Assembly: GCF_028548455.1 (NCBI RefSeq)
Contig: NZ_JAQQLF010000031.1
Span: 1 to 44,023 of the forward strand
DNA length: 44,023 bases
Source: Vogesella aquatica
Lineage (GTDB): Bacteria; Pseudomonadota; Gammaproteobacteria; Burkholderiales; Chromobacteriaceae
Direction: 5' to 3'
Of this stretch, positions 1 through 7,269 are shown piece after piece. The stretch's first letter is position 1. Every line of letters begins with the position of its first letter. The notes under the pieces were generated by a model, which was given only the letters and a program-made list of their open reading frames with translations, was not told where the DNA came from and made no database searches. The position numbers were made by a program, and so were the translations under genes.

Positions 1-110
1 GTGGCCATAGCGAGGTGGTCCCACGCCTTCCCATTCCGAACAGGACCGTGAAACGCCTCAGCGCCGATGATAGTGCAGATACCTGTGTGAAAGTAGGACA
101 CCGCCAGACG
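1..110 (+). rRNA. rrf: 5S ribosomal RNA, 3' portion
   Basis: The window opens inside a 5S rRNA. The conserved blocks around GGTGGTCCCAC, CCGAACAGG, GTGAAACGC, GCGCCGATGATAGTG and the closing CCGCCAGAC are in the usual order and spacing. The 3' strand CCGCCAGAC should pair with a 5' TCTGGTGG whose first bases lie before position 1, so only a few bases are missing. The 3' boundary is estimated from this pairing. This places the right end of an rRNA operon at the left edge of the window, transcribed rightwards. Confidence 0.93.
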
Positions 111-120
111 CCCGATACAC

Positions 121-150
121 AAGCCCAGCTCAGACGAGCTGGGCTTTGTG
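121..150 (+). terminator. rho-independent terminator of the rRNA operon
   Basis: An 11-bp perfect stem (AAGCCCAGCTC / GAGCTGGGCTT, 121-131 and 136-146) with a 4-base loop AGAC is followed by a T-rich stretch. It begins about 10 bases after the 5S 3' end, the usual place for rRNA operon termination. Confidence 0.85.
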
Positions 151-216
151 CTTTGGTGCGGCGAAAATACCGCGCACCACCCCGCAGCCAACGTTGGCCG
201 CAGCCCGCCGACCCCG

Positions 217-246
217 GCATAAAGCCCGCTATCGCGGGCTTTATGC
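217..246. terminator. 13-bp hairpin, probable second or bidirectional terminator
   Basis: A perfect 13-bp inverted repeat (217-229 and 234-246, loop TATC) whose stem ends in AAAG/CTTT, so U-rich RNA is produced in either direction. It lies between the rRNA terminator and the 3' end of the leftward DJ-1/PfpI gene. It could back up rRNA termination or end the leftward transcript. Between the two hairpins (150-216) there is no gene, only one copy of the dispersed motif GTTGGCCGCA at 193-202. Confidence 0.6.
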
Positions 247-296
247 ATTAGCTGTATTATCTTGCCATAAATCTACTCCTGTTTTGGCTGAGGCGG

Positions 297-899
297 CTAT
301 CCGGCAAGAAAGGGGCTGATGCATTGCATGGCGTGCTCGACGTAGCTGTCTTTTTCACCAACAGGGGCCAAGTAGTGCAAGGCGCTTTCCGCAGAAGAAA
401 TCCCAACTAGTTTGCAGATAACCCAAGCCGCCAGATAGGGCGAGGCGAGACATCCGCCTGCTGTAGCGATGTTGCCTTTGGCAAAAAATGGCTGATCGAG
501 GATTTGCACACCTGTCTCTTGCACCCATGGTTTGCTGGTGAGGTCTGTACACGCTGGAATGGTTTGCAGCAGGCCAAGTTTGGCGAGAATCAGTGTGCCG
601 GAGCATTGCGCCGCCAATAGTTGCTGGCTTGGGTCTAGCTGCAGCTGGGCCATCAGTTCGGCATCTGCTACCACTTGGCGTGTTTGTACGCCGCTGCCGA
701 TGATGACTGCATCAGCTTGGTTTGCTGCGTGTAATGGTATGTGCGACGTTAGTGTCAGTCCGTTCATGGAGCTGACCTGCGGTCTGGGGCTAGCGATGGA
801 GACTTGCCAGCCAGGCTGTTTGATGCGCTTCAGTACGCCGTAGGCGATAAGCGAATCCAGCTCGTTGAAGCCGTCGAACGTAAGGATGGCGATATGCAT
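297..899 (-). CDS. DJ-1/PfpI family protein
   Basis: A 200-residue single-domain protein of the DJ-1/PfpI (class I glutamine-amidotransferase-like) superfamily. The conserved acidic residue is in the N-terminal FDGFNELD (Glu13). The nucleophile elbow AAQCSG carries Cys99, and a GG turn follows near residue 148. Members include glyoxalase III/deglycase-like enzymes, isonitrile hydratases and sensor domains; the exact reaction cannot be read from sequence. It is divergent from the MocR-type regulator at 990, 90 bases away, so that regulator may control it. No copy of the dispersed GTTGGCCGCA motif falls in either gene, and codon use (more T/A at third positions) differs from the rest of the window. 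The pair may have been acquired. Confidence 0.85.
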   Translation of the reverse strand: MHIAILTFDGFNELDSLIAYGVLKRIKQPGWQVSIASPRPQVSSMNGLTLTSHIPLHAANQADAVIIGSGVQTRQVVADAELMAQLQLDPSQQLLAAQCSGTLILAKLGLLQTIPACTDLTSKPWVQETGVQILDQPFFAKGNIATAGGCLASPYLAAWVICKLVGISSAESALHYLAPVGEKDSYVEHAMQCISPFLAG

Positions 900-989
900 G
901 TGGCTGTTCCATTTGGGTGATTGGCTTGCGAATGGTCAGCGTAAAGTGAAAAATCAGTACATTCAAAAAATTGTACTGGATACATTGCC

Positions 990-2324
990 ATGGGCTTGCC
1001 GCGCTATAAGCAGTTGGTGGAAGGGCTGGCTGCGGATATTCGTAGCGGACGCTATCCGCCTGGTACCCGTCTGCCGACGCATCGCGCTTTGGCAGCAAAG
1101 GAAGGGCTGGCGCTGGCGACCGCTACGCGTGTTTACGCCGAGCTGGCTGCCATGGGGCTGGTATCTGGCGAATCCGGGCGGGGGACGTTTGTGCGGAACA
1201 CCGTCCTGCCGGCGGGCTTGGGTATAGACCAGCCGCTGTTAGGTCAGGACATGATCGACCTCAATTTCAACAACCCGAATCTGTCAGGGCAGGGGCACAT
1301 GCTGCGTGATGCACTGCGTGAGCTGGCCTTGGCCGGTGAGTTGGAGAGCTTGCTGTGCTACCAGCCGCATGGTGGGCGGCTGCGTGAACGCGCGATGGTG
1401 GCAGGCTATCTGGCAGATCACGGTTTGCAGGTAGGGGCGGAGCACGTCCTGCTCGTGAATGGTGCACAGCACGGTTTAGCGGTAGCGATGATGGCCACAT
1501 TGCAGCCGGGTGATGTCGTGGCAGTGGATGCGCTGACGTATCCGGGTTTCAAGGTGCTGGCCGATACCCTGCATCTGACACTGCTAGCGGTGCCACAGAT
1601 CGCAGGGGGGACTGATCTGGATGCGCTGGCGCAGCTATGCCGCCAACGCAAGGTTCGTGCGCTATTCACTATGCCTACTTTGCATAACCCGCTGGGTTGG
1701 GTGATGTCTGCCGCGCAGCGCCAGCAGCTGGTGGCGCTTGCACGTCAGCACGGGTTGCTATTGATCGAGGATGCGGCGTATGCCTTTTTGGTGGATGGTG
1801 CGCCACCGCCGTTGGCGGCACTTGCGCCGGAGCTGACTGTTTATGTGTCCGGGTTTTCCAAAAGTGTAGCTACTGGTCTGCGCGTAGGTTATGTAGTGGC
1901 ACCCCCTGCCTGGCGCGCGGCCATGGAGCGCGTGATTCGCGCTACGGCATGGAATACCCCAGGGGTAATGAGTGCGCTGGTTTGCGGCTGGCTTGCTGAT
2001 GGTACTGTGGCACGGCTACAGGCGCAGAAGCGGCAGGATGCGGCCCGGCGCCAGGCCGTGGCAGCTGCGGCACTGGCGGGTATTCCTTACGTCAGCCATC
2101 CTGCTTCCTACTTTTTATGGCTACCTTTGCCACCGGCAGTACGTGCCGAGCCCCTGGTGGCTGAGCTGCGCCAGCACGGGGTGGCCATGTCTCCTGCCGC
2201 ACCGTTTGCCTGCACCGTGCATGTGCCGCAAGCAGTGCGTCTGGCGCTGGGTTCTCCTGGGCTGCCTACCTTGCAGCAAGCTTTGCAGCTGGTGCGGCAA
2301 GTGCTGGACAAACTGGGTGATTAG
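990..2324 (+). CDS. MocR-type regulator (GntR wHTH fused to PLP aminotransferase-like domain)
   Basis: A 444-residue protein with two domains. A GntR winged helix-turn-helix occupies about residues 1-70 (PRYKQLVEGLAADI, ending ESGRGTFVRN). A fold-type I aminotransferase-like domain runs from about 85 to 440. The PLP-site residues are recognisable: HNPLG (Asn233), EDAAY (Asp261, Tyr264) and the Schiff-base lysine in SGFSKS (Lys291), so cofactor binding is likely. MocR proteins are PLP- or amino-acid-responsive regulators that usually control a divergent neighbour; here that is the DJ-1/PfpI gene at 297-899. The ATG at 990 gives the normal domain start. The stop codon TAG (2322-2324) lies inside the TTAG target duplication of the adjoining MITE-like element. 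Confidence 0.9.
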   Translation: MGLPRYKQLVEGLAADIRSGRYPPGTRLPTHRALAAKEGLALATATRVYAELAAMGLVSGESGRGTFVRNTVLPAGLGIDQPLLGQDMIDLNFNNPNLSGQGHMLRDALRELALAGELESLLCYQPHGGRLRERAMVAGYLADHGLQVGAEHVLLVNGAQHGLAVAMMATLQPGDVVAVDALTYPGFKVLADTLHLTLLAVPQIAGGTDLDALAQLCRQRKVRALFTMPTLHNPLGWVMSAAQRQQLVALARQHGLLLIEDAAYAFLVDGAPPPLAALAPELTVYVSGFSKSVATGLRVGYVVAPPAWRAAMERVIRATAWNTPGVMSALVCGWLADGTVARLQAQKRQDAARRQAVAAAALAGIPYVSHPASYFLWLPLPPAVRAEPLVAELRQHGVAMSPAAPFACTVHVPQAVRLALGSPGLPTLQQALQLVRQVLDKLGD

Positions 2325-2537
2325 GGCCTGTTAACGCTATTTTGCAGCGGCGGCGGTGCGGCAGGCCGATCCCGGCCAGCACGGTTTGACAAAGCAGCAC
2401 CGCGAAGGGCAGGCCCGATAAGCTTCCCACTACGGCGTTATCGAGCTTGCGCGGGGAAGCACCCGGTTCACCACGCTGTGCCGGGCATGGGAAAACTTAC
2501 CGGGCCTGCGCCCAGCAAGAAATAGTGTTAGCAGGTT
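2325..2537. mobile_element. MITE-like element (213 bp) with TTAG target duplication
   Basis: The element fills the whole gap between two convergent genes. Imperfect terminal inverted repeats are CCTGTTAACGCTATTT (2327-2342) and, read from the other end, CCTGCTAACACTATTT (2535-2520): 14 of 16 match. The flanks are identical 4-mers TTAG at 2321-2324 and 2538-2541, which fits the YTAR target duplication typical of the IS5 family. Inside is a second inverted repeat of about 21 bases (2409-2429 against 2488-2509), so the transcript would fold strongly. There is no ORF and no transposase. It is either a non-autonomous element or a deleted IS remnant. Confidence 0.75.
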
Positions 2538-3707
2538 TTAGTGACTCAGTGCGCTTTGGTAGCGTGCCGGGTGAAAGCGCAGCGTCATGATGAGCAGCAC
2601 CAGCACCGTGCCCGCCAGCATTTGCCACGATAGCGCGTAGCTGGCGGTGAGGTCGCGCAGCCAGCCGGCGGCAAACGGGGCGATGGCGGCCAGCAGGTAA
2701 CCTACGCCTTGCACGAAGGCAGTCAGGTCGCCAGCGGTTTGGGCATCGTCTGCGTGTTGCAGTGTCAGGATCATGGTGAGCGGGAACAGGCCGCCGATGC
2801 CGGCACCCAGCAATGCCACAAAAAGCAGGCTGTGCTGGCCCGGTAACCAGGCCAGGCCTGCCAGGCCGGCAAGGTTGGCCGCCAGGGTAAACAGCAGCCA
2901 TGGGCGCAGGTCGTGGTAGCGGGCGGCAATGATGGGCAGCAACAAGCCGGTGGCAACTTCGAAGGCGGTCATGTAGCTGAGCATCAGGCCGGATTGCTGT
3001 GCGCTATAGCCCAGAAAGACAAAGAATGGTGCCAGCCAGGCCAGCGTGCAGACGTACACGCCGGTGCCAATGCCAAAGTACAGCGCCAGTGACCATGCTC
3101 GTGCTTTGCCGAACATGCGGCCGATATGCGATGCGCTGCTGGTGGCGTGGCTGACTTCGGCCGGGGCTTTGCTGTGCCACAGCAAGGCTGCCAGCACGGC
3201 AGGGATGGCCCATACCGCCAGTGCCGGGCTCCAGCCGAGTTGGCCTGCCAGCCAGGGCGTGCTGCCGGCGGCGAGGGTGGCGCCGCCCATGATGGAGGTA
3301 ACGTACAAGCCCATCATCAGCGACACGTGGCTACCGCCGTGCTGTTTGATCAGCGCCGGTACCAGTGCCTGCACGATGGCAATGCCCAGGCCGGCAATGC
3401 CGGCAGAGAGCATCAGCGCGCTGGTGGTTTCGCTCAGGCGCAGCAGGCAGGCGGCGGCAATCAGCAACACGCCGGCCAGAATGCCGCCTTTGCTGCCCAG
3501 CCAGCGTTTGAATAGCGGCAGGGCGAAGGCGCACAAGCCGATCATGGCCACGGGCAGGGTGGTCAGCAGGGCAGCGCCGCCAAAGCTCAGGCCGGTGGCG
3601 GCGCGTATCGGCTCCAGCAGCGGGCCGGTGCCGGCCAGAATCGGGCGCAAATTGAGCCCGCACAGGATGATCAGCAGGGTTAACAGGGTACGTGTGTGTG
3701 ATGGCAT
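2538..3707 (-). CDS. MFS transporter, CynX/NimT (YeaN-like) family
   Basis: A 389-residue, very hydrophobic protein with about 12 predicted membrane segments. The N-terminal LNLRPILAGTGPLL after the first helix is characteristic of the CynX/NimT branch of the major facilitator superfamily (cyanate or 2-nitroimidazole transporters and relatives). The substrate is unknown. I prefer the ATG at 3705-3707 over the one at 3728 because GGGGAA lies about 7 bases upstream. It lies 64 bases downstream of the MarR gene in the same direction, so it is probably co-transcribed and repressed by it. Its stop codon TAA (2540-2538) sits in the right-hand TTAG copy flanking the MITE-like element. One copy of the dispersed motif lies at 2874. 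Confidence 0.85.
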   Translation of the reverse strand: MPSHTRTLLTLLIILCGLNLRPILAGTGPLLEPIRAATGLSFGGAALLTTLPVAMIGLCAFALPLFKRWLGSKGGILAGVLLIAAACLLRLSETTSALMLSAGIAGLGIAIVQALVPALIKQHGGSHVSLMMGLYVTSIMGGATLAAGSTPWLAGQLGWSPALAVWAIPAVLAALLWHSKAPAEVSHATSSASHIGRMFGKARAWSLALYFGIGTGVYVCTLAWLAPFFVFLGYSAQQSGLMLSYMTAFEVATGLLLPIIAARYHDLRPWLLFTLAANLAGLAGLAWLPGQHSLLFVALLGAGIGGLFPLTMILTLQHADDAQTAGDLTAFVQGVGYLLAAIAPFAAGWLRDLTASYALSWQMLAGTVLVLLIMTLRFHPARYQSALSH

Positions 3708-3771
3708 GGTATTCCCCATCGGCAGCACACGGCGTCAGGCCGCGCGCAGCCTGACGGTGTTAGGGGTGGTG

Positions 3772-4260
3772 TCAGGTGTTTTCCAGCGCGGTCAGCCAGC
3801 GTTGCAGCAGTGTGGCCAAGGCTTGCTGGTCGCTGGCAGGCAGATGGGCTAGCAGGTCGAGCTGGGCATCGGTATGCGGGGTCAGCGCGGCGTCCACTTT
3901 GGCCAGGCCCGCCGGCGACAGGCGTATCATCACGCCGCGGCGGTCGGCATCATCCGGCAGGCGCTCTACCAGGCCGGCGTTTTCCAGCTTGTCGATGCGC
4001 TTGCTGATGCCGCCGCTGGTCAGTAGCAGCGATTGCGATAGTTGTGACGGGCTCAGGGTATAAGGCTCGCCCTGGCGGCGCAGGGTCAGCAGTACATCAA
4101 ACTCGCCGTACTTCAGCTGATGCTGCGCCAGTACGCCATCGCGTACTTGTTCGAAATAGCCCATCAGGCGCGCAATGCGCCCCAGCACCGCCAGCGGGGT
4201 GGTGTCGAGCGAGGGTTGGGTCACTTGCCATTCGGCAATGATGCGGTCGATCTGGTCCAT
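3772..4260 (-). CDS. MarR family transcriptional regulator
   Basis: A 162-residue MarR-type winged-helix repressor. The HTH region is around LSPSQLSQSLLLTSGGISKRIDKLE and the wing contains LPDDADRRGVMIRLSPAG. The ATG at 4258-4260 is chosen over the upstream one at 4338. The upstream start would place a doubled palindromic operator (4280-4308) inside the coding region and add 26 residues unlike the family. Downstream in the same direction is an MFS transporter, the usual target of MarR control. The divergent six-gene ABC operon starts 184 bases away and could be co-regulated. Confidence 0.9.
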   Translation of the reverse strand: MDQIDRIIAEWQVTQPSLDTTPLAVLGRIARLMGYFEQVRDGVLAQHQLKYGEFDVLLTLRRQGEPYTLSPSQLSQSLLLTSGGISKRIDKLENAGLVERLPDDADRRGVMIRLSPAGLAKVDAALTPHTDAQLDLLAHLPASDQQALATLLQRWLTALENT

Positions 4261-4279
4261 GGGGCGTAGTGTAGACAAA

Positions 4280-4308
4280 ACTTCCCCGGAAGTCACTTCC
4301 TTGGAAGT
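4280..4308. promoter_or_regulatory. tandem palindromic operator, probably for the adjacent MarR
   Basis: Two perfect palindromes stand almost back to back: ACTTCC-CC-GGAAGT (4280-4293) and ACTTCC-TT-GGAAGT (4295-4308), centres 15 bp apart. They lie 20 bases upstream of the chosen marR start and 136 bases upstream of the divergent ABC operon. Symmetric sites of this kind are typical of MarR dimers. Autoregulation and control of the MFS gene are inferred from position. Confidence 0.75.
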
Positions 4309-4443
4309 TAAAATTGGCGTGGCTGTCTGGCCATTCATCCTGCCCGGTTACCGTTTGTCGAGGTATTCCACCGCTGGTCGCACGGCTGCACGGGTGGCCA
4401 CAGCACGGTTTAGTCTGCTGGCATTGATCGAGAGGAGTGAATC

Positions 4444-5139
4444 ATGTCAGCCATCGAAGTGATTGATCTTAGCCGCCATTACCGCCTGGGTAGTGTGGAT
4501 GTGCCGGCGCTGCGTGGCGTTAGCCTGAGTATTGCGGCCAACGCCTTTACCGTACTCAGCGGTCCGTCGGGCAGCGGCAAGTCCACCTTGCTCAATCTGT
4601 TGGGCGGGCTGGACCGCCCCGACAGCGGCCACGTCGTCGTGGCCGGCCAGCGCCTGGATACGCTGGACGACAACCGCCTCAGCGATTTTCGCGCCCGCCA
4701 CATCGGCTTTGTGTTCCAGCACTTCAACCTGCTGCCGGTGTTGACCGCGCGCGAGAACGTGGAATACCCGCTGCTGCTGGCCGGCGTGGCCGCCAGCGAG
4801 CGCCGCCGCCGCGCCGCCGAGCTGCTGGACGCGGTAGGCCTGGCCGACCGTGCGGCCAACCTGCCGGGCCAGCTCTCTGGCGGCCAGCGCCAGCGGGTGG
4901 CCATTGCCCGCGCGCTGGCCTTGCGCCCGGCGCTGGTGCTGGCCGACGAGCCCACCGCCAACCTGGACAGCCACACCGGCGCCGCCATCATCGCGCTGAT
5001 GCGCGACATGCAGCGCCAGTACCAGACCTGCTTTGTGTTCTCGTCGCACGACGCCCAGCTGCTGGCCGCTGCCGACCACGCCGTGCTGCTGCGCGACGGC
5101 CAGCTACAGGCGCCCGCCGCCGTGAAGGAGGCCGCATGA
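4444..5139 (+). CDS. ABC transporter ATP-binding protein, LolD/MacB type
   Basis: A 231-residue nucleotide-binding subunit. Walker A is GPSGSGKST (40-48), the Q-loop region is FVFQHFNLLP, the signature is LSGGQRQR (144-151), Walker B is LVLADEPT (164-171) and the H-loop is SSHD near 200. Together with LDSHTG these place it in the LolD/MacB (MJ0796) group, which powers FtsX-type mechanotransmission permeases and not ordinary import. It is the first gene of a tightly packed operon: the stop overlaps the next start (ATGA, 5136-5139). It works at the inner membrane with the permease encoded next. Two copies of the dispersed 10-mer motif fall within it (4534, 4852). Confidence 0.93.
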   Translation: MSAIEVIDLSRHYRLGSVDVPALRGVSLSIAANAFTVLSGPSGSGKSTLLNLLGGLDRPDSGHVVVAGQRLDTLDDNRLSDFRARHIGFVFQHFNLLPVLTARENVEYPLLLAGVAASERRRRAAELLDAVGLADRAANLPGQLSGGQRQRVAIARALALRPALVLADEPTANLDSHTGAAIIALMRDMQRQYQTCFVFSSHDAQLLAAADHAVLLRDGQLQAPAAVKEAA

Positions 5140-6512
5140 ACACGCTACAGTTGGCCGCACGCAACCTGGTGCGCAACCGCCGCCGCACGCTCACCACCTT
5201 GCTGGCGATGATCGTCGGCGTGGTGGCGGTGCTGATCTTTGGCGGCTACGACCGCAACATCCGCCTGGGCCTGGAAACCGACTTTGTGCGCGGTAGCGGG
5301 CATTTGCAGATCCAGCATCGCGATTACTTCCTGTTCGGCAGCGGCAACCCGGCTGCCTACGGCATTCGTGACTACACCCGCCTGATGCAAACCCTGCAGG
5401 CCGACCCGCAACTGGCGCCGCTGCTGCAAGTGGTGACCCCGGTGCTGGACCTGGGCGGCATTGCCGGCAACTTTGCCGCCGGCGTGTCGCGCACCGTGTA
5501 CGGCCGTGGTGTGGACGTGGTCGGGCAAAACCAGCTTAAGCAGTGGAACGACTACCGCATGGTGGGCCTGCCGCAGCGCAGCGTGGCGCTCACCGGCACC
5601 GCACCCAACGCCGCGGTAGTGGGTACCGGCGTGGCACGTGTGCTACAGCTGTGTACTCCTTTGCAGGTAAAAGATTGCCCGCAGCCGCTGGCCGCGAATG
5701 AGCAGGGCCGCGCCATGCCGGCCGACTTGGCAGCCTTGCCGGTGGCGGCGCCGGCGGCCAACCTTGGCCGTGTGCAGATCGAGCTGCTGGCGGCGCGTGC
5801 CAGTGGCGCGCCCAATGTGGCCAGCCTGCAGGTGGTGAAAGCCGAGCAGCAGGGCGTGAAGGCGCTGGACGACATCAGCGTGCAGCTGCACCTGACGCAG
5901 GCGCAGCAACTGGTGTACGGCCAGGACACGCCGCAGGTCAGCGCCATCGTGCTGCAGCTGCGCCATAGCAGCGATATGCCGGCGGCGCGTGCCCGCCTGG
6001 CGCAGCTGCTGCAAGGCGGCAGCCAGCCGCTGGTGGTGCAGGACTTTGCCACCCTCAACCCGCAGTACGGCCAGATCACCGGCATGTTTGCCGCCATCCT
6101 CGGCTTTGTGGCGGTGCTGATCGGCGCCATCGTGCTGTTTACCGTGGGCAACACCATGAGCATGGCGGTGGTGGAGCGCACGGTGGAAATCGGCACCCTG
6201 CGCGCGCTGGGCCTGCGTCAGGCCGGCATCCGCCGCCTGTTTGTCAGCGAGGGCTTGCTGCTGGGCTTGGGCGGCGCGCTGCTGGGCAGCTTGCTGGCGC
6301 TGGGCCTGGCCTGGCTGATCAACCACAGCGGCCTCACCTGGCTGCCGCCGGGCAATAGCGAGCGCATTCCGCTGCTGGTCCGCGTGGCCGGCGAGTACGG
6401 CATGCTGCTGGCCACTGCCGTGGGGCTGATCGTGTTGTCGGTGCTGTCGGCCTGGTGGCCGGCCCGCCGCGCCGCCCGTCTGGATATCGTGGAGGCCCTG
6501 CGTCATGCGTAA
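5136..6512 (+). CDS. FtsX-like ABC permease (MacB/LolE type)
   Basis: A 458-residue permease with the four-helix FtsX/MacB layout. One N-terminal membrane segment (about 19-37, TTLLAMIVGVVAVLIFGG) is followed by a large periplasmic domain (about 40-310). Three C-terminal segments end in PARRAARLDIVEALRHA, the FtsX-domain signature end. Family members extract lipoproteins or extrude substrates from the outer leaflet of the inner membrane by mechanotransmission. Start and stop overlap the neighbouring genes (ATGA with the ATPase, 8-base overlap with the next gene), which implies translational coupling. Only one permease is encoded, so it would act as a homodimer, unlike LolC/LolE. Confidence 0.9.
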   Translation: MNTLQLAARNLVRNRRRTLTTLLAMIVGVVAVLIFGGYDRNIRLGLETDFVRGSGHLQIQHRDYFLFGSGNPAAYGIRDYTRLMQTLQADPQLAPLLQVVTPVLDLGGIAGNFAAGVSRTVYGRGVDVVGQNQLKQWNDYRMVGLPQRSVALTGTAPNAAVVGTGVARVLQLCTPLQVKDCPQPLAANEQGRAMPADLAALPVAAPAANLGRVQIELLAARASGAPNVASLQVVKAEQQGVKALDDISVQLHLTQAQQLVYGQDTPQVSAIVLQLRHSSDMPAARARLAQLLQGGSQPLVVQDFATLNPQYGQITGMFAAILGFVAVLIGAIVLFTVGNTMSMAVVERTVEIGTLRALGLRQAGIRRLFVSEGLLLGLGGALLGSLLALGLAWLINHSGLTWLPPGNSERIPLLVRVAGEYGMLLATAVGLIVLSVLSAWWPARRAARLDIVEALRHA

Positions 6513-7266
6513 GCTCCTGTTTACCCTGCTGTTGGCCGCAGGGCTTGCCCAGGCCGCGCCGGACGCGCAGCAACTGCTGGCCGCCAGCGACGCCATCCGC
6601 AACCCCGGGCAGTCGTTTTCGCTGGATAACACGCTGATCGAGTACCGCAACGGCCGCGAACAGGGCCAGACCCAGCTGCAGATCTACGCCCGCCCGGCCA
6701 GCGACAGCGGCCAGTACCGCAACCTGATCCGCTTTCTGGCGCCGCTACGCGATGCGGGCAAGCTGATGCTGAAAAACGGCAACGAGCTGTGGTTTTACGA
6801 CCCGGCCAGCAAGGCCAGCGTGCGTATCTCGCCGCAACAGCGCCTGCTGGGGCAGGCCGCCAACGGCGACGTGATGACGGTCAACCTGGCGCGCGACTAC
6901 CGTGCCCGGCTGGACGGCGAGGAGGCAATCCAGGACGGCGAGCGCCAGAGCCGTGCCAGCTACCGGCTGGCGCTGCAGGCCAGCCATGACGACGTGACCT
7001 ATCCGCGCATCACGCTGTGGGTGGACGCGGCCAACAGTCGGCCGATCAAGGGCCAGTTCTACAGTGATAGTGGCCGCCTGCTGAAAACCGCCTTTTACCG
7101 CCGCTACCAGCTGCAACTGGGCGTGCAGCGCCCGTCGGAGACGGTGATCATCGACGGTCTCGACCCCGGCTGGATTACCGTGATGCGCACTGGCAACCTG
7201 CTGGCGCGCGACATCCCGGAAACCTGGCTGCAGCGCGACTATCTACCGCGCTTCCGGGCGGAGTAG
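6505..7266 (+). CDS. LolA-like outer-membrane lipoprotein-sorting protein
   Basis: A 253-residue protein with a signal peptide (MRKLLFTLLLAAGLAQA, cleavage before APDAQQ). The mature part resembles the LolA-like beta-sheet carrier family annotated 'outer membrane lipoprotein-sorting protein'. Recognisable blocks are LIEYRNGREQGQTQL, LRDAGKLMLKNGNELWFYDP and DPGWITVMRTGNLLARDIP. It is expected to be a periplasmic carrier of a lipid-modified or hydrophobic substrate. It is the third gene of the operon and overlaps the permease gene by 8 bases. Its position beside a LolD-like ATPase and FtsX permease suggests a Lol-like export route distinct from housekeeping LolABCDE, whose genes are not in this window. 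Confidence 0.8.
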   Translation: MRKLLFTLLLAAGLAQAAPDAQQLLAASDAIRNPGQSFSLDNTLIEYRNGREQGQTQLQIYARPASDSGQYRNLIRFLAPLRDAGKLMLKNGNELWFYDPASKASVRISPQQRLLGQAANGDVMTVNLARDYRARLDGEEAIQDGERQSRASYRLALQASHDDVTYPRITLWVDAANSRPIKGQFYSDSGRLLKTAFYRRYQLQLGVQRPSETVIIDGLDPGWITVMRTGNLLARDIPETWLQRDYLPRFRAE

Positions 7267-7269
7267 ACC

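Noticed and set aside
15-251. 78-codon reading frame over the 5S rRNA
   Set aside because: It lies on the 5S gene and its terminators; no coding signal.
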